Assembly (NCBI GenBank): GCA_944472155.2
Contig: OX235277.1
Coordinates: forward strand, 24,314,804 to 24,378,803
DNA: 64,000 nucleotides
Source of the DNA: Trichobilharzia szidati
Lineage: Eukaryota; Platyhelminthes; Trematoda; Strigeidida; Schistosomatidae
Reading direction: 5' to 3'
Below, in pieces: positions 53,479 through 64,000 of this stretch. How positions within the stretch are numbered: position 1 is the stretch's first letter; each line of letters begins with the position of its first letter. The notes under the pieces were generated by a model. The model saw only the letters and a list, made by a program, of their open reading frames with translations. It was not told where the DNA came from and searched no databases. The position numbers and the translations under genes are program-made.

Positions 53479-54430
53479 ATATGTTTCAACGGTTTATTGT
53501 GAATATTCTTTGAACCAGAATGATATATTCCTGTAATTTTCAATGTGAGCAACCAGAGAATTAGTAAGGCAGACAGAAAGTTACGAAGATTGGCAATACT
53601 AAATGTGTGGAAGACAAAAGATAGAGTTAATCACTGCTTACTGGGAGGCTGAGTACTTCAAGGTCAGCTGTATACATTGTGATTAGTCGATTCAAGTTTA
53701 CTTAGACGTTTTGGCTAGTACATAATTTGTGTTAACTGTTGAAACAGGTGTGAAGGTGGTATTGTTAAAGATGCCTGATAAAGTGGCTAATGCATTCAAC
53801 TGGAATTTGAAGTATAGACGTTTTAACACCTTGGATGTATTTGACGTGGCTCTCAAAGACTTCAACAAGGTTGCACACATTTATTTAGTTGTGAGAAGCA
53901 GTCAGATTGGCAGCAACAATCCGATTTACCGGTATGAACAGGTGAACTATGCATATGCCTTCAGTCAAAGAGGGAGAACCAGATTTAAAGGAGTCACATC
54001 TGAAACACTACAAGTGTCTATTGGCTTAGTTAGTCCGTTAGTTAGTCAGTTCAAAGTGCGTGCGTTGTATGTGAAGTTTCCACATGAATTCTGTTAACAA
54101 AAGCCTAGTAGTCGGTGACATAAGAGGGGTGTGCATAATAATCCGTATACTGAAAACTTCATGATGGTTGACAATATTAGACATTATCTAACGGATGAAG
54201 AGCAGGTATACCCGAATGGTATGTTTGAATGTATGTTTCAACTGGATGACACATATATGTGAACAGGGTGCTTTTATAAGGTTTGATTTCTGTAGACGAG
54301 AAAATCTACCAGATATTACAGATTTTCTGAGAATGTTTAAATATATCACGGGATATATTCGCGCGCGCGCTCCTTGAATACGACGTGCATTTTCCTCTCT
54401 AACAGGAAATATCCACTTTTGTGAACAATT
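53479..54430 (+). other. Unassigned region with a 122-codon frame
   Basis: The frame 53729-54097 starts MLTVETGVKVVLLKMPDKVA and has a mixed, protein-like composition (aromatic residues, few low-complexity runs), but I recognise no domain and it has no second copy in the window. A (CG)n run lies at 54360-54370. It could be an exon-like fragment, transposon debris or chance. Confidence 0.3.
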
Positions 54431-54774
54431 CGTTTGGGAAGCCTGATCTTCCTATCCGGCGAATTTTATTCAACCATTTCTTCTTCACCGAGCCTGTGTT
54501 TGGTACTTCCCACTGTCTCGAACTACTGCCTAAGCTTCAGGTGCTACTTCTGTAGCAACATCCCCCTCACTCTTTCAAATAAACAGGACTTGTTGGTCTG
54601 TTACGTGATTGCTGTGAAGTCGAATAACCCGAAAGTTACAGTTAAAGTCAAAATCTTGTACTTATATACTTTATCTTTCTGTTCTGTGCTTTCTACTGTC
54701 TTTTGCTGTCAGTCTATTGGACAAAACTCCACTGTCTCTTATTATTTAATCATCGGTATTAATTTAGGAGTAAT

Positions 54775-56337
54775 ATGACTATAGATTCTCACCCTAAGAT
54801 AAGTAACGGGAGACCATACACCGTAATCACCAGGGCTTCATCCAAATTAGTCAAGCAGGTGAAGGTGATGGAATCTCGCATACCAGTCTTGAAGACCAGG
54901 GTAAATATTCCCTGCGTGGACAGATTGCCCATGCCGCCGCAGTCCTACAGTGAAACTGTGAAAAGTCAACTAAGCGGATGTGGCTCCATCCCTGTTAACA
55001 CGACTAGGTTAATAGAGCCGAGTGGTAAATCTGCACAAAGTGAGAGTAGTATAACACCTATATCCACAGTAGGCCTTGAAACAAATAGGAAGGCCAATAA
55101 GAAACGTTCACGACGTCGCAAGACAACGAAAACGTTCCCCAAAAAGGCAGACGATTGCAAGGTCTGCAATTCTGTTGTCGCACAAGTAGACCCTGCTTTC
55201 GAATGCAACTTTTGCAAGCAATGGGTACATTGTAGATGTGACACCGGGGTACCAAAAGTATATTATGATTTTATGCGTAAGAACCCATGCCCATGGTTTT
55301 GGTACATATGCCCAAGTTGCCGTCCTGATGCAGCCTCGTGTAGTTCCTGGAAAGCTAAAGATGGCATAGAGGTATCAGGGAAAAACATGAAACGTTTTAC
55401 TCCCACCAACTCAGAAAACAGCACAATTGCACGTAAATCGGGGATACCAAAATCCACACCGGTTATACCTGCAATTCCTGCCATAACTGCCCCAGACACA
55501 GAGGCTGAAGCACCAAGGGTATCTGTCGCTGGGAAAAGACCCTTACCGTCCACCAGTAATAGTGGCCACGGCACTGCGATACATAATAATACCCAGTTGC
55601 ACCAGACGAAACAAAATGGTCTTAAGGGGGATGACAAATGTGCGAGGACCGAACCTAAATCCAAGGTTAGTAGATAAAACTGCGTTATCCTCTTTAATGT
55701 ACCAGACTGTAGCAGTAGTCTGCTGGAAAACAGGGCCCTGTTTGATCAGGAACAGTGGTCCAATTTATGTAGCACACTGGGTCTGGACATCCAACCAGTA
55801 AAACTATGCAGATTGTATAGGGGCACTGCTACTCCTCAGGGCAAACCATCCCCACTGAGGGTAACACTGGGCTCTACCGAGGATGCCGAAAAAGTTTTAT
55901 TGACTTCCCAAGTCCTTTCTATAGGGAGGACCTGCAATATACGTGTTAGGCCGGATAGGCCACGGAAGGAAAGACAGATGGGGAGGGAGTCGCCAGAGCT
56001 TATTCCTTCTGCCTCCATGGTTGTTCACGGCATTCCCGAACTGGTAACTTGGAACGCTTGTGAGAAGCACTGTCACGATGTACAGCAGTGGAGATGGTTG
56101 TCATCCCAGATGGCTCTGGGAAGTTCAGGGGCTGTCTCTATTTATAGACTGCCTCGACCCACTCACCTTATGTCAATTAACACGCCACGTCTGTTAGCTG
56201 TTAAGTTCAGCTCCCGAGACCACTTGACTACTGCTCTCCAGAGATGGTATGAGACCAAGGACAAGGTCAGCAGACACATTCGCTGCTGCGAGAGCCGGCC
56301 TCGTACCCAAAGGAGAGAACAAAACGTTGTCATATAA
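54775..56337 (+). pseudogene. LINE A ORF1, PHD-finger nucleic-acid-binding protein
   Basis: Starts at ATG 54775. A basic stretch (KANKKRSRRRKTTKTFPKK, 106-124) looks like a nuclear localisation or nucleic-acid-binding signal. It is followed by a complete C4HC3 PHD finger with Cys128, 131, 144, 147, His152, Cys155, 179 and 182. After a TAA at 55675-55677, the same frame stays open for 219 more codons (CVILFNVPDCSSSLLENRAL and so on), with a VILFNVP strand and later KLCRLYRG and PLRVTLGSTEDAEKVL reminiscent of an RRM. Without that stop it would be about 520 residues. In CR1 elements ORF1 binds RNA and accompanies reverse transcription. Confidence 0.85.
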
Positions 56338-56460
56338 CATCCCCAACCCCCTAGTCACAATACAGCGGTGCAGCACGGACGATGATAGCCAGTGTCATCT
56401 AAGTGCTCCGATTGAATCAGAAGAAAAAAACGCCAACAGGCCGGTTCCCGGGGACTCGGG

Positions 56461-57060
56461 GAACTAGTTAGTAGGATAACTCCTCAACCGACAGCCCACA
56501 TCACGTCAACCACCTCCCAATACGGGGACGTGGTGAGACAGACTACCAGTTGCCTGTACAGTAATGTGAGAGGTCTAAGAGGCAAAATAGCTGAACTTAG
56601 ATACCTACAATCATAGACGGAAACCTGGCTAACCCCCACGGTGGCAGACAGCGAAGTCAGTATAAATGATATGGTCCTAGTCGGGCGAGATAGGGATCTG
56701 AAAGAAGGAGGTGGAGTCGCCATATACGTCAACAAACAGCTCAGATGTGTCCATGCAATGGACCCTCCTCTCATTGAGCTCCCTGACTCCATATGGTGTC
56801 ATTTCACCGTTGGGTACTGTAAATATCTAGTGGGCAGCATTTATAGATCACCTTCATGTGGGGCAGACCACAACCAGGTACTGCTGAATGCAATGTCAGC
56901 GACACAAGACATGGGTTATGATCAAATTGTCATAGCTGGAGACTTCAATGCCCCATCTCTTAACTTGATGACGGGATATGCCCATGATAGATTTGATCGA
57001 AATCTGCTGCATACCATCAGGGAGGCTGGATTCACTGGAAATTTCAGAATAGAACACTAG
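56461..57060 (+). pseudogene. LINE A ORF2, endonuclease first part
   Basis: The frame carries SCLYSNVRGLRGKIAELRYL (the N..R.L..K start of AP endonucleases), then a TAG at 56614-56616 where the segment between L and TETW should be, and TETWLTPTVADSEVSINDM, GGGVAIYVNK, SIYRSPSC and IAGDFNAPSL. The stretch between RYL and TETW is too short, so part was deleted. A frame change after RIEH (57055-57062) breaks it off. This domain nicks the target for priming. Confidence 0.85.
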
Positions 57061-57061
57061 A

Positions 57062-57841
57062 TGGGGCCCAGATGGGAAGTCTTCTAGGCTGGATTATGTG
57101 CTCACTAGTGACCAGCTACTAGTGGAAAACGTTCAGATCACGACTCCTATAGGTAGCAGTGACCACGTGGTCATAACATTCGACATAGTCCTCCGCGAAC
57201 GTTTACAGTGGGACAATACACAGCCCTATCTGTGTTATAACAAAGCCAATTACACCGAAATGCGAAGACTTTTTTCTGAAGCAAATTGGCCAAAAAATTG
57301 GACAGAGCTTACAGTAGAAGAACACTGGGGAGTGGTAAAGGAGATCAATCACCAGGCGGTCTCAGACACTGTTCCTTTAGTCACACCAAAAGCTAGAAAG
57401 CAACGTTCATGGCTAAAAAGGGGGACACAACGCCTTCTACAGGCGAAGCGAAAAGCCTGGTTTGCGTGGCGAGTATCGAAGAGTCAACCCGAACATGAAG
57501 TGTATCTTGAACCCAGGAATCGATGTAACATACGAGTCTGGAGTGATAGAAGGACATTTCAGAGAAACCTCGCCAATAAGCTTCTCGTGAACCCCAAAAG
57601 CCTATACAGGTTTATGTCTGAAAGGAAACCGACCAACCAGGGGGTTTGCAATCTAGTGGGTTCTGATGGGAAATCTCTTACTAGTCTTGAAATGGCAGAG
57701 ACATTCAGTCTAGCCTTTCACAGGCAACTGAACAGTAACGAGGATTTTACCCCCCCCCAAAAAAAAAAGATTACAATGCGAGACCAACGTGCGAAAACCT
57801 GCTGGGTACATTTCAAATTACCCCGGCTATGGTACTCGTAA
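57062..57841 (+). pseudogene. LINE A ORF2, end of endonuclease and linker
   Basis: GPDGKSSRLDYVLTSDQLLV and IGSSDHVVITFDI supply the RLDY and SDH motifs that complete the endonuclease. The linker region contains KARKQRSWLKRG and FMSERKPTNQGVCNLVGSDG. It runs into a C9A10 homopolymer at about 57751-57770, after which the RT is in another frame. Confidence 0.85.
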
Positions 57842-59343
57842 AATTGGGAAAGTTGGTTTCGGGAAAGTCTGCAGGTTGGGATGCCATAAGACCATCCGTC
57901 CTGAAGCAGTGTTCAGAAAGTCTCTGCCAACCCCTAAGTGATCTGTTTCAACACTCCTTTGATGTAGGGAAACTTCCATGTGAATGGAAACGAGCCATCT
58001 TATCCCCTATCTTCAAGGGTGGTGACCGGCAGAATGCGACCAGTTACAGACCAGTTGCGCTACTCCCAGTGATATCGAAGATATTGGAAAGTCTCATTGA
58101 CGACCACATGAGAAAATACTTCGACGGGACTAACCTACTCCATGAAGCACAGCACGGTTTCAGGAGAGGAAGATCCGGTGTGACGAATCTTCTACTAGCT
58201 TGGAACGACTGGACACTATCCTGGGATGTAAAGGTACCAGTCCATGTGATCTTTCTCGACTTTGCGAAAGCATTCGACACAGTTCACCATAGTCTGCTCC
58301 TTCACAAAATAAGCAAATCGGGTATTTCTGGAGCATTTCTCGCATGGCTGAAAGATTACTTAGGCGAGAGAGAATTCTGCACCAAAGTCAACCGCATCCG
58401 ATCATCCTGGCACACCTCGGCATCAGGGGTTCCTCAGGGTTCTATCTTAGGGCCGTTGATGTTTTTGATTTTCATCAACGACCTGCCCTGTCAACTGAAC
58501 TGCTCTCCGCTTCTTTACGCTGACGACGTAAAGATTTGGAGAGCAATAAACTCATCGGAAGACTCCGACAGATTGCAGGCTGACCTGCAAACTCTGGGAG
58601 ACTGGGCTCTGGCTAACGGAATTCCTTTCAACCTAAAGAAGTGCAAAGTAGTGCAACTTCATTCCGGCAGGTCACAGAGTGCAAATTACACCCTTGGTGG
58701 CCAGAACTTGAGTTGTGGGCCGTCAGAACGCGACCTAGGTCTTATTTTAACAGAAAAGCTAGACACCAGTGTAAATTACACGAGGGACGTCGCTAAAGCT
58801 TACGCAACTTTACACTTTGTGCATAGGCAGCTGGGAGCTCTTACTCCTGAACTATTCTTAAGGTTGTATACGACATACGTGAGGCCACACCTTGAGGTGC
58901 ATAAAATCACTGCTCCTCCGCTACTCAAAAGGGATGCTAACATTCTAGAAAGTGTCCAGAGACGAGCGACAAAATGGGTGATCGGCCTCCGCAACAAATC
59001 ATATGAGGAAAGACTGAAAAAATTAAGTCTTTTCACACTTAGTTACCGTAATCACAGGGGAGACCTCATCACCGTCTATAAGATCCTTAATGACCAGGCC
59101 CACCTTAATAAAAGCATCCTGCCCTTAAGTGATTATATGCTTCCACGAGGTAACCCGCTAAGGATAGCACACCAGAGACCAAAGACTCGAGTGCGTTCAC
59201 ATTTCTTCTCGCTTCGAGTTTGCCGTCTCTGGAACGCTTTACCGGCGGCCGTAACTACAGCGCCGTCTGTGGAGACTTTAAAGCGGAAGCTGGACAATCA
59301 TGCAGAAATGCATGGTTTGTGTCTCAATGGCTTATCCTCCTAA
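57772..59343 (+). CDS. LINE A ORF2, reverse transcriptase
   Basis: From the Met at 57829, 504 codons are uninterrupted to a TAA at 59343. The RT has SGKSAGWDAIRPSVLKQC, WKRAILSPIFKGGD, SYRPVALLPVISKILE, HGFRRGRS, FLDFAKAFDTVHH (motif A), SASGVPQGSILGPLMFLIF and LLYADDVKIW (YADD at 230-233). The C-terminal region includes RDLGLILTEKLDTSVNYT and ESVQRRATKWV, and ends LWNALPAAVTTAPSVETLKR. All catalytic residues are present. It probably needs the upstream frame for translation, and the homopolymer shift cuts it off from the endonuclease. Confidence 0.93.
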   Translation, partial: YNARPTCENLLGTFQITPAMVLVKLGKLVSGKSAGWDAIRPSVLKQCSESLCQPLSDLFQHSFDVGKLPCEWKRAILSPIFKGGDRQNATSYRPVALLPVISKILESLIDDHMRKYFDGTNLLHEAQHGFRRGRSGVTNLLLAWNDWTLSWDVKVPVHVIFLDFAKAFDTVHHSLLLHKISKSGISGAFLAWLKDYLGEREFCTKVNRIRSSWHTSASGVPQGSILGPLMFLIFINDLPCQLNCSPLLYADDVKIWRAINSSEDSDRLQADLQTLGDWALANGIPFNLKKCKVVQLHSGRSQSANYTLGGQNLSCGPSERDLGLILTEKLDTSVNYTRDVAKAYATLHFVHRQLGALTPELFLRLYTTYVRPHLEVHKITAPPLLKRDANILESVQRRATKWVIGLRNKSYEERLKKLSLFTLSYRNHRGDLITVYKILNDQAHLNKSILPLSDYMLPRGNPLRIAHQRPKTRVRSHFFSLRVCRLWNALPAAVTTAPSVETLKRKLDNHAEMHGLCLNGLSS

Positions 59344-59640
59344 AATTTGAAACCACATTGTTAATGGACAAGCATACAAGCTTAATCCCCACGACCCGTC
59401 CCGTCTTCTCCCACTGTACCGACTACTCTATCTTTTCTTTCTTTCTTTATTATTTCACCTTTATTATTTCACTTATCTCAACCTATATTATCTGCACTAC
59501 AACCTATTATTACTATTATTATTATTCTACTTTTATGACTACACCGAATGACCAACGCGTGTTAGATCAAATTCCATCCACGGCAGCAGCTGAGTCCTAA
59601 CATACTGCACACTACAAACCACAATCTTGACCAATCCTCG

Positions 59641-60505
59641 CACCACTCCTCTTGGAGTCTACCAGAGCTAAAGCGGTCGAGTGGCGGGATTTACTACGCA
59701 TAAGTTCATCGAAGATCTGGAACCTCCACCTTACAATCAAGAAGCGAGCTCAAGGAAATCACTGTTTTATACCAGCTCGTAATCAGGATATTGGATATTG
59801 GATATGCTGACACAAAAAAGCGCTTATCATAGATAACTGTATGGCAGAAATTTCCTAGGTCATTTTCATTTGCTCATTTCATGTGTGGAGTCTGTAACAA
59901 TACAATTGTACATTCTTCTGTTAGATGTTGTAAATGAATGTGAACATTGAACATTGGTTCATTGACCTTGGCCGCCAATGGCGGGCAGCTCGAAGGCGCG
60001 AATGATTCAATCGTGTACAAGTCGGAAGAAGACGAAGGAACACGAATAAAAGTACAGCACACTCCCTGTAAAACATTTGTTTATAGACTTTGTACAGAGT
60101 ATTGACTTTAATTGCCGAACAATACAACTTCTTCTTGGTCCTTATGTTTTGGAATTAAGGTAAGTATCGTACTCAATAATTGTCAGTTCGAGCGTCTTCA
60201 GAGATAATAGGAACTTAGGGCTAAGTTCCTTGACAGATGTTGAAATTAGAAACATTGTACATGACTTTTATTTAAAACAATTCACGTTGGAATATGGATA
60301 CCTTCCATGAAAATCGAGTTAATTAAAAACATGTTGCAGCTTGCCGACAATAAACGTTTCTTAAATCCATTTCATTAATTGGTACTTGCACACAAACACA
60401 CACTGATAACTTGGTTGTTAACTTTAAACTTTTCCATTCTCCTAGCTCTATGGTTTCTTATGAATATTACCGAATCCTGAATAAGCCTTCATACTAACAT
60501 AAATA
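59641..60505. other. Spacer between two LINEs
   Basis: No domain-bearing frame. It may hold the extreme 3' flank of LINE A. Confidence 0.4.
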
Positions 60506-61246
60506 AAACGTCAATGAAAAGAGAGGTAACCCGTCGATTCATCCAACACCGGACAAATCTTCATCCGGTAAACACAACAGACGCTACCTCTCTGGGCCCC
60601 CTAAAACTAAGTCGAAACCCTACCGGCTGGCATACACCTACCCCGACACAACTCTCCTATCGATGGCTAATATAGACGAAAGTATGATCCAGGGACCTCT
60701 ACAACAAAGAACAAGTGGGTTAGGCTTGTTTCCTAAAGGTGGCCTTCTGGCTCATCACATCTTTGGAAACCAACGGATACAGACTACCCAAGGTCATTGA
60801 TGAACTAATATTTACAAAAATAACTTAAACACACCAAATATTAGTCATAGCTGCGATGCACGTAACTTTACTCCTGCATACTATCCACAAGAAATACCTA
60901 CCTCCTCTTCATCCAGTCTTAATTTTCTCAGCCAACACGAAATTTCAGCCTCAATATTGATGCAAACAGCGCACATACTGTCAAGCCACTTATCACCGGA
61001 GGGGAGGGCGATGCATTTCAGTCACGGTATTATGAACACCTCATACCCACCAAGGTAACCAACGACAGCGCCTCCCTCTGTGCTGATACGGGTGTAGTGC
61101 ACTTTTCCAGCACTGCCAGTAAGTTGCCACCATGTGAGTTAGCGCCCATCAAATAATCTACTCCGGACGCTATAAACCTTGAGGATAACGTTATTAAAGA
61201 TATATGTGATTTCACCATCATTCCTAACTCTCTCTCTCATTCTGTC

Positions 61247-61890
61247 TTATCAGTGCTCGCTCCTTACTCAACAAAGTGTTTGACTTCACGACATTATCTT
61301 TAATTTGCAACCCGTCTCTTATAATGATTACTGAAACATGGTGCACTCCTCAGATATGCGATAAAGATATTTCTATTGATAACTATTACGTATTCAGAGG
61401 TGACAGAAACCATGGCAGAGGAGGAGGATGCGCTATGTATATCAGGTCTGACATTAAGGCCACACAATGCTTCTACCCAGAGCTCATCACAGATAATGAC
61501 TCAGTCTGGGCTATTCTAAGGCTGTCTCACTCCATTTCCTATCTTATAGGTTGCATATATCATCCCCCATGCTCAACTGTTGAAGGTGATATGAAGCTTG
61601 CTAGCACGTTCGCTTACGCCACTTCACTACCTCACACGGCTAAAATTATATGTGCGGACTTTAATATGCCTGAAGTAGTCTGGCAACCACTTTCCTCACC
61701 AAAACGGTATAATGGATTTTTTAACATAATAGAAACAAAAGGCTGGCAACAACACGTACAGCATCCTACCAGGCTATCTAAGATTTTAGGTCTAGTTTTC
61801 ACTAATGGTATCATTCCCACTACCCTTCGAGTAGGTAAAGAGTTTCCTGGCAGCGATCACAGAGTAGTATTTGGTACATTCATTATCTAA
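61247..61890 (+). pseudogene. LINE B endonuclease
   Basis: ISARSLLNKVFDFTTLSLIC then SLIMITETWCTPQ (TETW), HGRGGGCAMYIRSD, LIGCIYHPPCS, ICADFNMPEVVWQPL (GDFN has become ADFN) and FPGSDHRVVF (SDH). The frame stops at 61888-61890, but the linker continues in the same frame past that stop and another near 61951. The AP endonuclease order is complete although one conserved Gly is replaced. Confidence 0.88.
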
Positions 61891-62310
61891 ACTACCATGA
61901 GTTCGAAAATAAGCACCAACAAAGTATTACTGAGGAGTTACAGACACACTTAGTGGGATGTCCTGAAAGCATACCTACGCACTCTAAACTGGGAGCCAAA
62001 CTTTACATGCAGCTTGGCTATAGAGACAAACAATTTACTCTATGAGAACCTGGGATTTGCACAAGACCTCATTGCTCCAGCAAGACTTGTGAAAACGAGG
62101 CCTAAACAGCCCGAATTCATCTCCGTAAAGATTCGAAACCGACTGCGCGAGCATGCTAGACAATTCTACAGATGTGTTGACTTTTCATCACTCATTACAC
62201 TCAGACAAACTTATGATTTATACAAATCTAATCAGCTACCAGAGTCCATCAACATAGAACGCATCCTCCAACCACGACCCCATAATACAGAGGCATTAGT
62301 CACGAATTAA
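61891..62310 (+). pseudogene. LINE B linker region
   Basis: Includes MAIETNNLLYENLGFAQDLI then APARLVKTRPKQPEFISVKI and RNRLREHARQFYRC, consistent with the region between endonuclease and RT, where KxRKKPWI..EI....R type sequences occur in CR1 elements. It ends in a stop at 62308-62310. The following 230 bases are frame-broken. Confidence 0.65.
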
Positions 62311-62469
62311 CAACAACAGAATAAGTATCCCTAACTTATTACTTCATGGCGAAAAACGGATACTCGCAGGAGATGTGCGAGTTATCCAGCTTTCACTTTG
62401 CTAGCTACTCTACTAACGAAGAAACAGGTAGTCTTGATGTTCCGACACTACCAAATGACTTTTTGGGTA

Positions 62470-63168
62470 ATATAACATTCACACCACAAAAATTTCATCC
62501 GCTATAGCATCCCTCCGGGCATCATATAATGCCCACCCTGATTGAATTCCATCTATTCTGTTGAAAAGGGGTGGGGAGGACATACCCATTATCCTCCTAA
62601 AGTTTTTCAGTCTGTCCTTAGTGGCAGTTGCCCACAGCGCTGGAAGCTGTCTTTTATAACCCCCAGGCACAAACTAGGACCAACTTCTACTATCGAAAAC
62701 TACAGACCCATCAGTAACACGTTGGTAGTTTTCACGGTTATGGGAAAAGTCAAAGGGCAGGATATTCTTTCATACCTCCACCTCCACAAAGTGTTCCTTC
62801 CAGCACAACACGGCTTCTTGAAAAGGCGATCATGCTCCACTTACCTACTTGACTACTTTGATGATGTTACTGCTAAGCGTGATCATGGTTTGCTTGTCAC
62901 AGCTCTCCTCTTTGACTTCATAAAGGCCTTTGGTGAAGTCCAACACAAGAGACTAATCCTTAAGCCAAAGTCGTCCGGGTTCCAGGACCGCTTGTTATCC
63001 TGGCTCAGTTCTTTCTTGGAAGACCTTTCCCAAGTTGTGAAATTTGCAAATAATTACTCGTCACCTAAACCCATACGAAGTGGAGTGATTCAGCGAATTG
63101 TACTAGGTCCACTGCTTTTCGTAATTTACATTAACGACATCTGCGGTGTAATCAAGCCGACGACTTAA
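62470..63168 (+). pseudogene. LINE B reverse transcriptase
   Basis: It starts in one frame (KISSAIASLRASYNAHPD, then IPSILLKRGG) and moves near 62590 to the next: SGSCPQRWKLSFITPRHKLG, NYRPISNTLVVFTVMGKV, AQHGFLKRRSCSTYLLDYF, LLFDFIKAFGEVQHKRL (motif A D..KAFD has become D..KAFG), RSGVIQRIVLGPLLFVIYIN (GVPQGSVLGPLLF altered). The catalytic ADDLKIVH lies in a third frame at 63156, with several residues missing before it. Dead. Confidence 0.88.
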
Positions 63169-63873
63169 AGATTGTACACAGCTTCCCCTATTCTACTCTG
63201 AAAGAGGGATTCATACATATTCAAGATGATCTAGATAGGTTACACAACTGGAGCAGTGACTGGCAAATGCCAGTCAATTCTGGTAATTGTGGAGTCCTAT
63301 ACTTCAATAACTCACATCAAAATTTCAGGTTACACCTAGGTGACTTTTCTTCAAACCATCATTTCCATCAAAAACCTAGGATTTACCTACTCGCAAAACT
63401 TAACATTCAGTCAGTACGCAAAAGCACTTGTTTCTAAATGCCGAAAACTCACAGGTTTGTTACCCCGAAAAATGTACGCAACTGAGGCTAAAGTCCTTTT
63501 ATACAAAGTCGTGGTTCGTACAGTACTTGTACACTGCACAATCGTCTTCGGTTTTGTGCATGGGTATGATGGGGCTCGTATTGAAAATATTCAGCGAAGC
63601 TTTGCACGACGCCTATTACACAAACATGAAAGACTGACTTACGCGGATAGGTGCAAAAAATATGGACTTCAGCCACTTTGGTTAAGGCACCTGAAACTCA
63701 ACCTTACATTCCTCTTTCGCCTTTTACACGGCTATATCAAAAGCAGTAATCCAATAGCTTTCAATAATACAACCATATATTCTCTTAGGAATCATGAAAA
63801 TACTCTATCCATAACCCGGTATCGGACAAAATTGCATTCATGTTTCTTCAAAATACAGTACAGTGCATTATAG
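63156..63873 (+). pseudogene. LINE B RT catalytic end and C-terminal domain
   Basis: ADDLKIVHSFPYSTLKEGFI in one frame, then from about 63340 IISIKNLGFTYSQNLTFSQY, KCRKLTGLLPRKMYATEAKV, RIENIQRSFARRLLHKHERL, YADRCKKYGLQPLWLRHLKL and LLHGYIKSS to a stop at 63871-63873. This is the L...N.KLGV....L.F..H.....KC and IE.VQR.FTR order of CR1-type LINEs. Confidence 0.85.
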
Positions 63874-64000
63874 AACGAACTTCCACTTACTGTACATAGT
63901 TGCCGATCTCCTACTGGTTTCCAGAGTCTCCTTAATGAGCTCCTGTCAACAAAAGTGCTTTGGTCTACTTATCCATACTTTACCCATATAGGCTGTTCAA
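63874..64000 (+). other. LINE B 3' coding remnant to the window edge
   Basis: In another frame ERTSTYCT.LPISYWFPESPx continues (compare LWNSLP...V...S...FK in relatives), cut off by the edge. Confidence 0.4.

Larger units (their letters stand above)
54431..59640 (+). mobile_element. CR1-type LINE, nearly full length (LINE A)
   Basis: A likely 5' UTR (54431-54774), ORF1 with a PHD finger, ORF2 with AP endonuclease and reverse transcriptase, and a 3' UTR ending in TATTATT-rich sequence and CATACTGCACACTACAAACC. The two-ORF plan with a zinc finger ORF1 fits CR1-group LINEs, which in schistosomes include SR1 and Perere-type families. Coding damage is limited: one stop in ORF1 and one stop plus two frame changes in ORF2. 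Exact termini were not determined. Confidence 0.88.
60510..64000 (+). mobile_element. CR1-type LINE, damaged, runs to the right edge (LINE B)
   Basis: AP endonuclease, linker, reverse transcriptase and C-terminal domain in order, distinct in sequence from LINE A. At least two frame changes and several stops. 60.51-61.24 kb may hold its ORF1 remnant (a Pro/Thr-rich frame 60534-60800, with no domain recognised). Confidence 0.85.

Noticed and set aside
54358..54372. CG-alternating run as a regulatory or Z-DNA element
   Set aside because: Only about six dinucleotides long, with no other supporting context.
54966..55664. Minus-strand frames opposite LINE A ORF1
   Set aside because: Antisense shadows of the PHD-finger coding sequence.
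1..64000. Host multi-exon gene on either strand
   Set aside because: No chain of non-transposon exons with recognisable domains was found. Absence cannot be proven because short exons in AT-rich DNA are hard to see by eye.

Overview
The window is repeat-dense, AT-rich flatworm genomic DNA, most likely from a blood fluke (Schistosomatidae; Schistosoma or Trichobilharzia, species not decided). The evidence is the combination of residents: Penelope-like retroelements (PLEs) with Cys-rich GIY-YIG endonucleases, RTE-clade LINEs of the schistosome SR2 type, CR1-type LINEs, CsRn1/Boudicca-type Gypsy LTR elements whose Gag carries a CHCC knuckle, and tRNA-headed SINE-like repeats carrying hammerhead ribozymes (the S-alpha kind). 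No host protein-coding gene, rRNA or genuine tRNA could be supported; almost every coding-looking stretch is transposon-derived.

Layout. 1-8 kb: two copies of one PLE family and a third PLE split by an RTE insertion. 8-13 kb: SINE-like fragments, an RTE 3' end and a head-to-head pair of S-alpha-type hammerhead SINEs. 13-19.3 kb: a PLE foldback, two RTE pieces and two tandem PLE pieces. 20-26 kb: decayed hammerhead SINEs and another PLE foldback. 26.3-29.2 kb: a PLE foldback whose left arm is interrupted by a 399-400 bp tandem satellite; each satellite unit has, on the minus strand, Pol III-like A and B boxes and an intact-looking hammerhead. 29.6-36 kb: RTE debris, a composite SINE, a PLE terminal repeat with hammerhead features and a dispersed satellite monomer. 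36-41.5 kb: PLE and LINE fragments.

41,659-46,854 (minus) and 48,275-53,478 (plus) are two full-length Gypsy elements with paired LTRs and 4-bp target duplications (CTCT and ATAT). They are related, but one has gag and pol in overlapping -1 frames joined by a textbook frameshift signal, while the other has gag and pol in one frame. Their gag is almost identical while pol is only about 70 percent alike by eye, which indicates recombination. Both have broken pol genes in spite of near-identical LTRs. 54.4-59.6 kb is a nearly full-length CR1-type LINE with a PHD-finger ORF1 and a well kept reverse transcriptase; 61.2-64 kb is a second, more damaged CR1-type LINE running to the window edge.

How the parts act together: RTE and CR1 LINEs supply target-primed reverse transcription. 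At least one SINE shares the RTE 3' end and is probably mobilised by it. The hammerhead repeats could generate unit-length RNA by self-cleavage and may depend on PLE or RTE enzymes, which is inference. All identity values here are judged by eye.
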